The translations under genes and the position numbers were made by a program. A stretch of 42,525 bases of DNA, taken from the NCBI GenBank assembly GCA_023415335.1, contig JAEZLD010000032.1, forward strand, positions 1-42,525, read 5' to 3'. Positions within the stretch are counted from its first letter, which is position 1, and every line of letters begins with the position of its first letter. This document shows, piece by piece, positions 32,001 through 40,891 of this stretch. Source of the DNA: Bacillota bacterium (GTDB lineage Bacteria > Bacillota > Clostridia > Clostridiales > Caloramatoraceae). The notes below the pieces were generated by a model. It did not search any database and was not told where the DNA came from. It was given only the letters and a program-made list of their open reading frames with translations.

Positions 32001-33236
32001 CTAAGCTATTATATTGAGGCCATTATCCTGTCCATCACCATCAGTTGTATTCGTCTCTTCAATATATCCATGGATACCTTGTGATCTTTGTCCATGCTTA
32101 TTTTGAAACTCTCTAGATGAGTGGCGGCCAGCTCCTTCCTCATGTCCTGTAAATACGCTAACCGATATATCAGTTAGGTTAACATTTCTTAAGGCAATTT
32201 CATGTTTAAGGATGTCGAGCTTGCTTTGCAGCATCACAGCTGCATCCCTGCTTTCAGCGGTTATATGTCCTGTAATATGGCCCTTCTCCAGAATCACCTT
32301 AACAGTAACCTCTCCAAGCTCCTCTGGAGTGAGCTTTACCCGAAGCTCTGTGGAATCAGGAAGCCTAAGCGTTTTAAAGCTTTTGGCTATATTATCTATG
32401 TTTACCTGTGAAAGCTCGGAAGGTTTCGGTGATCCTTCCGATACTTCACCAGGGTATGACTCCTGTATGTTTAAATTATCTCTGCCTGACTCCGGTACTT
32501 TAAAAATGGAAGCGGTATCAGTATTGGCCGCCGAAAGCTTTTCCTCTGGGATGGTACTTTCCATCTGGTGCTTTTCCATACTTTCATTGGATGAATTACT
32601 TGTTTTGCCTCCTATTTTTATATTTGAAGGCAGGGCTTCTATATTATTAACGGCTTCCGTCAGCTGAATATCATTAGCCCTCATGGTATCTGACTTGGTC
32701 TCAATGCCGCCTTCCATGCTGGCATGCTCTGCAGCTGAGTGCTTCTCGAGAAAGCTCTTAATGATATCAATCCCTTCAGAATTGATTTCAGGCTGTGCGG
32801 ATAACTCCATATTTTTCTGTATTAATTCATCTATGTCTTCTATGATATTTTTCTGTATTCCTTCTATGGATGGTATGTTTCCAATGTCCATTAATGATGG
32901 GACGTTTCCCAGGACTTCCGTAGGGAAGTCATTTTCCATATTTATAGATATTGGAGAAGAATTTTTTTCAGCGGGCAATTCCATGCCACGAAAAAAGCTT
33001 GTTAAACTATCCCTTAATAAAGAAGGTATAGCTGCAGACTGAAGGATACTTTTTAACTGCTGGTTGGATGAGGAACCCTCTTTCTCCTGGTTATCAGATA
33101 TATAGTTATTTATCTGCTGGAGCAGGGATGAAAAAAGTCCGGCAAAAAGCTCTTCTTCTCTACTTCCACTTGTCTTCTTTATGCTAACATCTTCTATTAA
33201 AGGGGACTGGCTAGTATTGATTATGTTTACTGCCAT
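32001..33236 (-). CDS. fliK: FliK, hook-length control protein
   Basis: This 411-residue protein has a long, poorly conserved and polar middle region and a conserved C-terminal Flg_hook domain. The latter includes LRVKLTPEELGEVTVKV and LQSKLDILKHEIALRNV (about 305-375). It measures hook length and triggers FlhB switching. The ATG at 33236 has AGGAGG 6 bases upstream. It follows fliJ and precedes flgD, the standard order. The long low-conservation region explains why only the C-terminus gives support. Confidence 0.9.
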   Translation of the reverse strand: MAVNIINTSQSPLIEDVSIKKTSGSREEELFAGLFSSLLQQINNYISDNQEKEGSSSNQQLKSILQSAAIPSLLRDSLTSFFRGMELPAEKNSSPISINMENDFPTEVLGNVPSLMDIGNIPSIEGIQKNIIEDIDELIQKNMELSAQPEINSEGIDIIKSFLEKHSAAEHASMEGGIETKSDTMRANDIQLTEAVNNIEALPSNIKIGGKTSNSSNESMEKHQMESTIPEEKLSAANTDTASIFKVPESGRDNLNIQESYPGEVSEGSPKPSELSQVNIDNIAKSFKTLRLPDSTELRVKLTPEELGEVTVKVILEKGHITGHITAESRDAAVMLQSKLDILKHEIALRNVNLTDISVSVFTGHEEGAGRHSSREFQNKHGQRSQGIHGYIEETNTTDGDGQDNGLNIIA

Positions 33237-33239
33237 AAT

Positions 33240-33677
33240 CTACCTCCTATCTGCTCTAATAAAGGCATGAAGTGCAAAATCATCATTGAGCTTCTGTTCA
33301 TTTTTATTGGACTCCTCTTGAAATTCCTTATATGCCTTTTCTCTCAGTTTTTCCATAACCTTTCTGTCTGACATGCATTGTGTAAGCTCTCTTGTTTTTA
33401 ATTCCAATAACTTTATGCTTTCATTTAATGCAATTTTCTGGCTTGCTATTTTAATATCCAGATGCTCCAGATATCTTGTAAGAGCTTGACATTCATATCC
33501 GGTCATTTCAAAGGTCATATAATTCTCTGCCATTGTTCTTTTTTCTGCAAGATATTTTAAAAGGCTCTCCTGCTTAAGCATGTGTTTTTGAGCCTCAACA
33601 TACTCCTGTTTCTTCTTTTCTTCAATTCCAACCCTGTAATCAAGTACCTTCTGAAGATTGAAGTTGAAATTTTCCAA
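33240..33677 (-). CDS. fliJ: FliJ, flagellar export coiled-coil protein
   Basis: This 145-residue protein is almost entirely helical and rich in K and E, forming a two-strand coiled coil. It begins NFNFNLQKVLDYR and has EKKKQEYVEAQK, typical of FliJ, which sits in the FliI ring. The start is TTG at 33677, with GGGAGATG 5 bases before; no other start fits. It lies between fliI and fliK. Confidence 0.9.
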   Translation of the reverse strand: MENFNFNLQKVLDYRVGIEEKKKQEYVEAQKHMLKQESLLKYLAEKRTMAENYMTFEMTGYECQALTRYLEHLDIKIASQKIALNESIKLLELKTRELTQCMSDRKVMEKLREKAYKEFQEESNKNEQKLNDDFALHAFIRADRR

Positions 33678-33707
33678 GCTATCATCTCCCGAACAATTAT
33701 TTAGCTG

Positions 33708-35009
33708 CTATTCTATAGACAATATTCTGTTATACATCTCATTATAGGGACAATGTTCCATCATTCCCTGTTTAAGAAAACTGTTAAGGGGCTCAATGAG
33801 ATTAATGGACCTATCTATTTTAGTGTTTGACCCCTTTTTATAGGCACCTATATTAATCAGGTCCTCTGATTCATTATAGGTTGCCAATATGTCCCTAAGC
33901 TCTCCTGCTTTTATTTTTAGCTTATCGTCAGCTATTTCTGACATAAGCCTGGATATGCTGGCAAGTATATCAATTGCTGGGTAGTGGTTTTTTTCAGCCA
34001 GCTTTCTGGTGAGAACTATATGTCCATCCAGTATTCCTCTTGCAGCATCTGCTATGGGCTCATTCATATCGTCTCCATCAACAAGAACTGTATAAAATGC
34101 TGTAATAGAGCCTTTATCTGAGGTGCCCGACCTTTCCATAAGCTTAGGCAGCATGGCAAAAACTGAAGGAGTATAGCCTTTTGTAGCTGGAGGCTCTCCA
34201 ATTGTAAGACCTACCTCACGCTGTGCCATTGCAAATCTTGTTACAGAGTCCATCATAAGCAGCACCTTTAAGCCTTTATCTCTGAAGTACTCAGCAATGG
34301 AGGTTGCAGTAAAGGCACCCTTGAGTCTTAGCAGTGCTGACTGGTCTGAGGTGGCAACTACAACAACTGACTTTTTCAGTCCATCCTTGCCTAAGTCCTT
34401 TTCTATGAATTCCTTAACCTCTCTACCTCTTTCGCCAATAAGTCCTATTACGTTTACATCTGCATCAGAGTATCTTGCAATCATTCCTAGGAGTGTGCTC
34501 TTCCCAACACCACTTCCTGCAAAGATGCCTAGCCTCTGACCCTCTCCACAGGTTAGAAATCCATCAATGGCTCTCACTCCAGTAGAGAGTATTTTTGTGA
34601 TTCTTTTTCTATTTAACGGATTGGGAGGCTTTTTCTGTAGGGGATACTCTTCATTTTCCTTTAGTTGCCTGCCATCTAATGTATTGCCAAGTCCATCCAA
34701 TACACAGCCTAAGAGCTCATCACCAACCTTAACCGCAAGGCTTTTACCTGTTGCTTCTACCTGGCAGCCTGATGCAACCCCTGATATTTCATCAAGAGGC
34801 ATAAGCAATAGAGCATTGTCTCTAAATCCCACAACCTCACAGGGAACCATATCATGACGAGTTATAACATTACATACCTCTCCAACAGAGGCTTGAAGCC
34901 CTTCCACCTCTATTGTCAGGCCTACAACAGTTTTTACCTTTCCAGTGAGTCGTATTGTACTGGAGGCCTTAAGCTTATTCTTTAATGCTTCAAAATCTAC
35001 ATTAAGCAT
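33708..35009 (-). CDS. fliI: FliI, flagellar export ATPase
   Basis: This 433-residue ATPase is homologous to the F1 ATPase beta subunit. It has Walker A GSGVGKST (165-172), Walker B LLMMDSVTR (250-258), and IGLIGERGREVKEF. It assembles with FliH and FliJ at the export gate. The ATG at 35009 has AGGTGATTAG upstream. It follows fliH by 2 bases. The length of 433 matches the family. Confidence 0.96.
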   Translation of the reverse strand: MLNVDFEALKNKLKASSTIRLTGKVKTVVGLTIEVEGLQASVGEVCNVITRHDMVPCEVVGFRDNALLLMPLDEISGVASGCQVEATGKSLAVKVGDELLGCVLDGLGNTLDGRQLKENEEYPLQKKPPNPLNRKRITKILSTGVRAIDGFLTCGEGQRLGIFAGSGVGKSTLLGMIARYSDADVNVIGLIGERGREVKEFIEKDLGKDGLKKSVVVVATSDQSALLRLKGAFTATSIAEYFRDKGLKVLLMMDSVTRFAMAQREVGLTIGEPPATKGYTPSVFAMLPKLMERSGTSDKGSITAFYTVLVDGDDMNEPIADAARGILDGHIVLTRKLAEKNHYPAIDILASISRLMSEIADDKLKIKAGELRDILATYNESEDLINIGAYKKGSNTKIDRSINLIEPLNSFLKQGMMEHCPYNEMYNRILSIE

Positions 35010-35011
35010 TG

Positions 35012-35773
35012 CTAATCACCTGTTAACAGCCTTTTTATAGTCAGCAGCTGGCTATCAATATCTGTATCCGCAAAGCCTGAGGAGGTTTCTGCAGTAACAC
35101 AGCCCTGCTTTATTGATGCATCAGAAACAATAATTATATCTGACGGATTATTTATAAAAACAGCCAATTCATCCCTTTTGTTTTTTATGAATGGAAGGTC
35201 CTGGGGGGATACCTTTAATATAACCTGCTGCTTATCTGCAACCTTTGATATTGCCTGTTGCGCCATTTTACATATAGCATCAGGGTTCAAGGTAAGCTCA
35301 TTATGTATTATGTGTTTTGCAATCTCAATAGAAAGATCTATAATGCTCTCTTCCTTAGCTTTAATATAGGCTTTTGCTGCTTCCTGGCATTGGGAAAGAT
35401 ACTTGTCAGCATCGTCCTTAAGCCCTTTACATTCCTTCTCACTTTCATCGATTCCATAAGAATAACCCTGCTGGTATCCTTCCTTATAGCCCTTTTGATA
35501 TCCTTCTTCAATAGAGCTTTCCATAAGCTCTTTGGCCTTAATATCTGCGCTCTTAATAATCTCATCAGCCTCATTTTGAGCCTTTTTCATCAGCTGCTGT
35601 TTCATAAGCTGCAGCTCTTCAAAGAGCTGCTTTTTTGAATCATCAGTTATCCCAATTAACCCATCGGCGTCCTGTTCCATGCACCCATTCACTGGACAAC
35701 TTAATACTGGTGTAATAATGGTTTCATGTCCCGATATGATGCTTCCCTTTATTACGTTACAGGATGAGCGCAT
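35012..35773 (-). CDS. fliH: FliH, export ATPase regulator
   Basis: This 253-residue helical protein has an acidic, glycine-repeat region (EEGYQKGYKEGYQQGYSYG, about 94-112) typical of FliH. The C-terminal half has the V-ATPase E-type fold (LSIEIAKHIIHNEL). It binds FliI. The start is the ATG at 35773, with AGAGGTGG 5 bases upstream; the GTG at 35782 lies in that site. It overlaps fliG by 17 bases. Confidence 0.92.
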   Translation of the reverse strand: MRSSCNVIKGSIISGHETIITPVLSCPVNGCMEQDADGLIGITDDSKKQLFEELQLMKQQLMKKAQNEADEIIKSADIKAKELMESSIEEGYQKGYKEGYQQGYSYGIDESEKECKGLKDDADKYLSQCQEAAKAYIKAKEESIIDLSIEIAKHIIHNELTLNPDAICKMAQQAISKVADKQQVILKVSPQDLPFIKNKRDELAVFINNPSDIIIVSDASIKQGCVTAETSSGFADTDIDSQLLTIKRLLTGD

Positions 35774-36773
35774 TATCTCCACCTCTTCCGATTATTATTT
35801 CTCCAGAATCGTCAAGCCTCCTGATAATTGCCACAATACTTTGCTGGGCTTTTTCAACATCAATAAGCCTGACAGGTCCTAAGAACTCTATATCCTCCTT
35901 CAGAGTCTGTCCGGCCCTCTTAGAAAGGTTGGTATATATTATATTTGCAACCTCATCTGAAGAAGCCTTAAGTGCAAGCGCCATATCCTTCATATCCACT
36001 TCACGCAATATCTTCTGTATAGATATATTGTCAAGAGTAATAATATCTTCAAATACAAATAAGCTCTCCTTAAGCTTGTCTGCTAATTCAGGATCCTGCT
36101 GCTCAAACTCTTCAATAATTGATTTTTCTGTACTTCTGTCAGCATTGTTCAAAATGTCTACCAAAGACTTTATACCTCCAATAGTAGATATATCAGAGCG
36201 TATGACATTTGAGAGCTTGCTTTGCAGTATGGTTTCTACCTCCTCTATTACAAGAGGAGAAGTATTGCTCATTTGAGCAATTCTTCTTGCAACATCAGAC
36301 CTCATATTTTCAGAAAGGCCTGATAAAACCTGTGCAGATTTTTCTGGCTGTATGTAACAGAGAATAAGAGCTATTGTCTGAGGGTGCTCATTCCTTATAA
36401 CATTTAGCAGCTGGGTTGCCTCAGCCTTTCTTGCTATGCCAAAGGGCCTATACTGCTGAGTTATTTCAGAAACCTTTTCAATTATCTCCATGGCTCTTTG
36501 TGAGCCCAACGCCTTGCTTAGAAGGGTTTTAGCATAATCAAAGCCTCCTTCAAGGAGGAAATCCTTTGCCTTATTAATATCAACAAACTCTTTAAGCACT
36601 TCTTCCTTAAGTTCATTTTTCACCCTTGGCATGTTTGCTATTTCAAAGGTTACCTTCTGTATTTCAGAGTCTGGCAGCTTCTTTAATATTGAGGCAGATG
36701 CTTCAGGTCCCAAGGTCATAAAGAAGATAGCAGCCTTCTGTACGCCTGTTAGTTTAGTTTTATCCTTACCCAT
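35757..36773 (-). CDS. fliG: FliG, flagellar motor switch protein
   Basis: This 338-residue rotor protein has N, middle and C domains. The middle-domain EHPQT motif sits at 129-133, the linker region follows, and the C-terminal domain carries VDMKDMALALKASSDEVA with the charged torque helix. The C-terminus ends in the short acidic tail of the family. A ribosome binding site (GAGAGGTAG) lies upstream. It follows fliF by 4 bases. Its partner switch proteins FliM and FliN/FliY are not encoded in this window. Confidence 0.96.
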   Translation of the reverse strand: MGKDKTKLTGVQKAAIFFMTLGPEASASILKKLPDSEIQKVTFEIANMPRVKNELKEEVLKEFVDINKAKDFLLEGGFDYAKTLLSKALGSQRAMEIIEKVSEITQQYRPFGIARKAEATQLLNVIRNEHPQTIALILCYIQPEKSAQVLSGLSENMRSDVARRIAQMSNTSPLVIEEVETILQSKLSNVIRSDISTIGGIKSLVDILNNADRSTEKSIIEEFEQQDPELADKLKESLFVFEDIITLDNISIQKILREVDMKDMALALKASSDEVANIIYTNLSKRAGQTLKEDIEFLGPVRLIDVEKAQQSIVAIIRRLDDSGEIIIGRGGDNALIL

Positions 36774-36777
36774 TTAT

Positions 36778-38388
36778 CTACCTCTCGTCCTCAGCCAGCC
36801 AGGATTTGATAACATCAATAGCCTGGTCGGGCTTTCTACTAGCATATGCTTTTATCTCTTTATCCAAAGTCATGTTTACCTCTGAATCCTCCAGTACAGG
36901 ATTATATACCGTCGGCTGTTGAGGTACAACCTGTGATGTAATAATTTGGTCATCTCCAATAACAGCATCGAAGCTTCCTCCAGGAATACCTGTTGCAACC
37001 TTCATTTTCTTCTGCATATTTTTCTTCATCCTTTTACTTGCTAAAATTGATAAGACTATTATAAGGATTATCAACGTTAGGGCACCTGCTCCAATATATG
37101 TATACATTCTAATTTGTGCCCTCTTTTCCTCTTCCTTCTTCATTTCCTCTAAATCCTGCTGAGCCTTATCCTCAAGGTCAGTATTAAAGGTATAAGCAGC
37201 AACGTTTATAATATCCCCACGGCTCTCTTTATATCCTGTACATGCAGCTACAATATCCTGTATAGAGGTTTTTTCATCCTGGCTCAATGTTCCATCAACA
37301 ACTACTGATACAGTCATCCTTTTAACCTCTCCTGGAGCTTTTATGGTAACCGTCTCAGTCTGTGGTATTTCATAGTTTATTGTGGTTGATTCGCTGTCAC
37401 TTTGAGCATCGCCTCCGGCATTTTCATCATCTGTAGGATTCTGCATATTATTATCAACTGGACTGGTATCAGTGTTTCCTCCACCGGATGAATTTTTAGA
37501 AGAATCCTTTGAGGTTGTCTGGCTTCTTATAACACTATTAGGGTCATATGTAATCTCTGTTATCTTTGTGGAATCAAAGTTCATATCAGCATTTACCGAT
37601 GATTTAATATTCCCCTTGCCAAATATAGCCTCTAATGTTTCTACGACCTCTTTTTCCAGCTTTTTTTCAAAGGCGGATGTCATCTCATGCTGGTTACTAG
37701 GGGATGATACACCTGTCTCCAGAGTATTATCATACAAACCATCACTTAACAGGTTAAGGTTGCTGTCTATAACCTGTATATTTTTCTTGGGCAGGTTCTC
37801 AACACTTCCTGACACCATGGATATAATAGCCTTCACCTGCTCCTCATTCAAAGAATTACCTGATTGGAGCTTAAGGGTGATAGAGGCTGTTGCTTCCTGA
37901 GTATTTGATACAAATACACTGTCCTGTGGAAGTACCAGGTGGACCCTTGCCCTTTTTATACCATCTATGCTTGCTATGGTTCTTGAAAGCTCCGTTTCAA
38001 GTGCTCTTTGGTACATTACACTAGCTTCAGTGTCTGTAAGCCCGAAGGAGCTCTCATCAAAAATCTCATACCCCTTTGATGATGAATAATCATTTGAGTA
38101 TACGGTTAGCCTTAGCTTATCAACCTTATCCTCTGGTACATATATGGTATCCCCAACCACCTTATAGCTGACGCCCTGATTTTCTAGTATTTCAAGTATA
38201 CCAGCTGATTCACTGCTATCAAGGTTATAAAACAAGGCCTTGTAGGTAACCCTGTTGGAATAGAATATTACAAGTATTATTACAGCTAATAGTAAAGTAA
38301 TACCTGAAATTGCAGTTATTTTCTTGACAGCACTGAAGGCCTTCCACTTACTCCCCAGGGACTTAAGTAAATCCATAAGCTTTTTCAT
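36778..38388 (-). CDS. fliF: FliF, flagellar MS-ring protein
   Basis: This 536-residue ring protein has membrane segments near residues 25-45 and 427-447. The large periplasmic-type domain has ESAGILEILENQGVSYKV (ring-building motif 1), ASVMYQRALETELSRTI, and a C-terminal cytoplasmic tail that docks FliG. The ATG has AAAGGAG 9 bases upstream. It is preceded by fliE. Position and domains leave no doubt. Confidence 0.96.
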   Translation of the reverse strand: MKKLMDLLKSLGSKWKAFSAVKKITAISGITLLLAVIILVIFYSNRVTYKALFYNLDSSESAGILEILENQGVSYKVVGDTIYVPEDKVDKLRLTVYSNDYSSSKGYEIFDESSFGLTDTEASVMYQRALETELSRTIASIDGIKRARVHLVLPQDSVFVSNTQEATASITLKLQSGNSLNEEQVKAIISMVSGSVENLPKKNIQVIDSNLNLLSDGLYDNTLETGVSSPSNQHEMTSAFEKKLEKEVVETLEAIFGKGNIKSSVNADMNFDSTKITEITYDPNSVIRSQTTSKDSSKNSSGGGNTDTSPVDNNMQNPTDDENAGGDAQSDSESTTINYEIPQTETVTIKAPGEVKRMTVSVVVDGTLSQDEKTSIQDIVAACTGYKESRGDIINVAAYTFNTDLEDKAQQDLEEMKKEEEKRAQIRMYTYIGAGALTLIILIIVLSILASKRMKKNMQKKMKVATGIPGGSFDAVIGDDQIITSQVVPQQPTVYNPVLEDSEVNMTLDKEIKAYASRKPDQAIDVIKSWLAEDER

Positions 38389-38412
38389 TGTAGATACTCC
38401 TTTGGCAGTCTA

Positions 38413-38703
38413 TTATACTTGAACATTCATGAGCTCTTTATAAGCATCAACAAATTTATTTCTTATTTCTGTTGCCAATTGAAGTGAAAGCTTGGCTTCC
38501 TCTGTAGCAAGAACTACTGTGTGAATGTCCTCAGCATCTCCTGTAACGAGGCTGTTTGTGAGTTCATCTGCTTCAAGATACTTTGAATTTACTTTGTCAA
38601 GGGCATTTTTTATGTACTGTGAGAAATCCACATCAGTTTTATTTGCACTTTTAGAATTCTGTAAAGATATATTATTAAGCAATGATACGGCATTTATATC
38701 CAT
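38413..38703 (-). CDS. fliE: FliE, MS ring-rod junction protein
   Basis: This 96-residue small export substrate has VDFSQYIKNALDKVN in the middle and the C-terminal helix AKLSLQLATEIRNKFVDAYKELMNVQV, which is the FliE signature. It joins the MS ring to the rod and stands in the canonical flgB-flgC-fliE-fliF order. The ATG is preceded by GGAGTG. Confidence 0.95.
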   Translation of the reverse strand: MDINAVSLLNNISLQNSKSANKTDVDFSQYIKNALDKVNSKYLEADELTNSLVTGDAEDIHTVVLATEEAKLSLQLATEIRNKFVDAYKELMNVQV

Positions 38704-38707
38704 TTAA

Positions 38708-39136
38708 CTACACTCCAATCTGAAGGGCCTTCATGGCCATCTGCTTTTCTGATTCCATTACAGTTACATTAGCCTCATATGCTCTTGATGCAGCAATGAG
38801 GTCAACCATTTCATTTAGTATATTCACGTTAGGATAGGTTACGTTTCCATTTTCATCTGCATCAGGGTTTGAAGGGTCGTAAACCGTTGTAAATTCAGAT
38901 GATTTATCCTCCGATATCTTCGAAACCTTTACACCATTAAGCTTTTTTGAAGCTCCTTCACCACTTAGTACTGTTTCAAGATTCTCCTTAAAGGAAACCA
39001 CCTTACGGACATATGGTCCTCCGTTTTCAGTCCTTGTTGTCTCAGCATTCGCAATATTGCTGGCAATTACATCAAGACGCATTCTCTGGGCAGATAGCCC
39101 GCTGGCGCTGATTCTAAGAGAAGAAAACACTTCCAT
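38708..39136 (-). CDS. flgC: FlgC, proximal rod protein
   Basis: This 142-residue rod protein has SSLRISASGLSAQRMRLDVI and ASNIANAETTRTENGGPYVRK at the N-terminus and a C-terminal helix (MVDLIAASRAYEANVTVMES). Length is normal for FlgC. The start overlaps the stop of flgB by one base. It is exported and forms part of the rod. Confidence 0.95.
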   Translation of the reverse strand: MEVFSSLRISASGLSAQRMRLDVIASNIANAETTRTENGGPYVRKVVSFKENLETVLSGEGASKKLNGVKVSKISEDKSSEFTTVYDPSNPDADENGNVTYPNVNILNEMVDLIAASRAYEANVTVMESEKQMAMKALQIGV

Positions 39137-39537
39137 TATCTACTACCTCCTGTTATAACATAGTTTGTCATTGACAGCCTGCTGTTGATTTGAGAAATAA
39201 GGGTTGAATAAAGGATGTAGTTTGCAGCAAGGTTGGTCATTTGTAAATCCGGGTCCACATTATTTCCATCCTCATTCATAGATGTGGAGGTATCTGTCTT
39301 TACTTCTATTAAGCTTTGTGATGCAGTGGTACTAATGTGCTTATCATTAGTTGTTTTAAGTGTGGTAGAGTGGTTTTTCAGAGCTTTTTTAAGATTATCC
39401 TCAAATACCACACTTGAAGCCTTAAAGCCGGCTGTTTCAGCATTTGCAATGTTATGGGCTATCACATTTGTTCTTTTTGCTGTAGCTGTAAGAGAGAGTT
39501 TCAACATATTACTAGTTAAATCATCCAAATTAATCAT
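39136..39537 (-). CDS. flgB: FlgB, proximal rod protein, first gene of the main flagellar operon
   Basis: This 133-residue rod protein has the helix motif VIAHNIANAETAGFKASSV and a C-terminal helix (NYILYSTLISQINSRLSMTN). It is the first gene after the promoter at 39589-39615. The ATG at 39537 is 12 bases from AAAGGAGA, a wide spacing. A second ATG at 39544, at ideal spacing, begins a four-codon frame (MLYD) that overlaps the flgB start in another frame. The leader is about 40 bases, so no large riboswitch fits between promoter and gene. Confidence 0.94.
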   Translation of the reverse strand: MINLDDLTSNMLKLSLTATAKRTNVIAHNIANAETAGFKASSVVFEDNLKKALKNHSTTLKTTNDKHISTTASQSLIEVKTDTSTSMNEDGNNVDPDLQMTNLAANYILYSTLISQINSRLSMTNYVITGGSR

Positions 39538-39544
39538 ATAGCAT
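39530..39544 (-). promoter_or_regulatory. Possible four-codon leader ORF overlapping the flgB start
   Basis: ATG CTA TAT GAT TAA at 39544-39530 reads M-L-Y-D-stop. Its ATG is 5 bases after AAAGGAGA, a better spacing than the flgB ATG 7 bases further on. The stop overlaps the flgB coding start, so ribosomes could restart at flgB. It may also be chance. Confidence 0.35.
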
Positions 39545-39588
39545 TAAATTCTCCTTTATATAGAATAATTTAACATTGTTATATCTAA

Positions 39589-39615
39589 TTTATACCACTA
39601 TATAACAAATGTCAA
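39589..39615 (-). promoter_or_regulatory. Promoter of the main flagellar operon (sigma-A-like)
   Basis: On the minus strand TTGACA (39615-39610) is a perfect -35, and TGGTATAAA gives an extended -10 with TATAAA at 39594-39589. The spacer of 15 is short, but TG extension would offset it; TAAATT at a 17-base spacer is an alternative. It lies about 45 bases upstream of flgB. Confidence 0.7.
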
Positions 39616-39697
39616 CAAATAAATTGATAAAAGTTACTTTTACACTTATTATCTGTAAATATAGCATTCATATGACAACAATAGTAATATAATGGCG

Positions 39698-39739
39698 AAA
39701 AAATATCCAGGAAAACGCTTTGTATAGCGACTTCCTGGA
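39698..39739 (-). terminator. Intrinsic terminator after fliS
   Basis: TCCAGGAA (39706-39713) pairs with TTCCTGGA (39732-39739), and the inner CGCT and AGCG pair too, making a two-part stem. Read on the minus strand it is followed by ATATTTTTT. It lies just after the fliS stop (39745) and before the flgB promoter. Confidence 0.85.
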
Positions 39740-39744
39740 AAAAC

Positions 39745-40146
39745 TCATTTACTACTGCTGCTGGGCTGCTTTTTTGCTAATAAATATGCCTGTTCAAAGG
39801 CTCCCTTCAGATCCTCAGAAAAGCGGAGTACCTCCTCAGCAATTTCCTTATCCTTCTTAATGTTTGCCTCCACTGTTCTTCTGAAAAGATAATCATACAT
39901 AAGCATAAGGGATTTAGCTACCTCTCCCCCATCCTCCATGTTAAGGCTGCTCATAAGCTCTTCTATGATTGACTGGGCCTTCTTCAGGTATGTATTCGAT
40001 TTTTGAATATTCTTCTCCTCTATGGATACAATAGCAATCTTAAGAAATCTTACAAGTCCCTCATACAACATCAGAAGAAGCTTTTCTCTTGATGCAGTTT
40101 TGATACTGTTTTGCTGATAAATATTTATAGCACTTCCGCTTACCAT
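39745..40146 (-). CDS. fliS: FliS, flagellin chaperone
   Basis: This 133-residue helical chaperone starts NIYQQNSIKTASREKLLLML, the FliS signature, with KLLLMLYEGLVRFL. It binds flagellin and prevents early polymerisation in the cytoplasm. The ATG has AGAGGTG upstream. It lies in the same unit as flaG and the 117-aa gene, downstream of flagellin, and ends with a terminator. Confidence 0.95.
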   Translation of the reverse strand: MVSGSAINIYQQNSIKTASREKLLLMLYEGLVRFLKIAIVSIEEKNIQKSNTYLKKAQSIIEELMSSLNMEDGGEVAKSLMLMYDYLFRRTVEANIKKDKEIAEEVLRFSEDLKGAFEQAYLLAKKQPSSSSK

Positions 40147-40156
40147 GATTTCACCT

Positions 40157-40510
40157 CTACCTTTTTACGTCTATAATGGTTCCCTTGGAGCCTTTTACTT
40201 TATCCAGCAGCTCCTGAACGTCCTCACATTCTGTTTCTGCTACGTATTTTCCGTCTTTAAGCTTTAATTTTATTTTAGCCCTCTTCTTCTCAAGCTTGTA
40301 ATCTACCTTAAGTCCATAGCTTGATAAGAATTCCTGAAGCTCCTTTAGGGCACGCTCCTGGGCCTCCGGAGAAAAGCTTTTATCCCCTCCACCTTGCTTT
40401 TGAAGGCTGCTTTCCCTTACCTGGTGGATGATCCTGTCTACAGTATCATATTCAATGTTTCTGATTACTAAAGGCTCAAGCTTACTTAAGGTAATGGGAT
40501 TTATGGCCAT
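40157..40510 (-). CDS. Unknown flagellar-locus protein (117 aa)
   Basis: This 117-residue cytoplasmic protein lies between flaG and fliS, 4 bases after the flaG stop and 10 before fliS. Its start is the ATG at 40510, with AAAGGTG 8 bases upstream. No known motif is seen. The N-terminal half (INPITLSKLEPLVIRNIE) is followed by a charged helical segment (FSPEAQERALKELQEF), then an alternating basic strand region (KVDYKLEKKRAKIKLKL) and an acidic stretch. The strand region recalls the FlaG beta region, so a distant FlaG relative is possible but weak. A role in filament or chaperone function is inferred from position. Confidence 0.75.
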   Translation of the reverse strand: MAINPITLSKLEPLVIRNIEYDTVDRIIHQVRESSLQKQGGGDKSFSPEAQERALKELQEFLSSYGLKVDYKLEKKRAKIKLKLKDGKYVAETECEDVQELLDKVKGSKGTIIDVKR

Positions 40511-40514
40511 ACCA

Positions 40515-40859
40515 TCAGCACCTTTCGTCAACGAATATGCCGGCTATTTCGCAAAGCTTATGCATCATCTCAACGAAGTCCTCGTCTGGTATTTCCTTCA
40601 GCACCTCTCCTGTTTCATCATCGATTATCCTGACAATTACCTTCTCGGATTCGCTATTAATGTCAAACTTCAGGTGGGTGTTATTTTTAAAAAGTATACT
40701 GTTTGCTTTTTCTACTAAGGATGAGGTCTCCTTTACTGAAGGGTGGAAACTATCCTTCTCAAGCTTCTTGTCCAATATTTCATTTGATAATGGGTTATAC
40801 TGGCTCCTGGAGATTGCCCTTATTTTTATTCCGTCGGTATGTGTGCCTTGGATTTTCAT
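40515..40859 (-). CDS. flaG: FlaG-family flagellar protein
   Basis: This 114-residue protein ends with the FlaG family pattern THLKFDINSESEKVIVRIID, ETGEVLKEIPDEDF and MMHKLCEIAG. FlaG homologues influence filament length. The ATG has AGAGGTGGTG upstream. The hag terminator lies 33 bases before it, so expression may depend on read-through or on a separate weak promoter that I cannot see. It heads the flaG-117aa-fliS unit. Confidence 0.9.
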   Translation of the reverse strand: MKIQGTHTDGIKIRAISRSQYNPLSNEILDKKLEKDSFHPSVKETSSLVEKANSILFKNNTHLKFDINSESEKVIVRIIDDETGEVLKEIPDEDFVEMMHKLCEIAGIFVDERC

Positions 40860-40891
40860 TGCACCACCTCTTATAACCTATGGTATATTAC

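Noticed and set aside
39538..39744. Cyclic-di-GMP riboswitch upstream of flgB, as in C. difficile
   Set aside because: The promoter lies only about 45 bases before flgB, and no GEMM-like conserved sequence is seen in the leader or the fliS-flgB gap.
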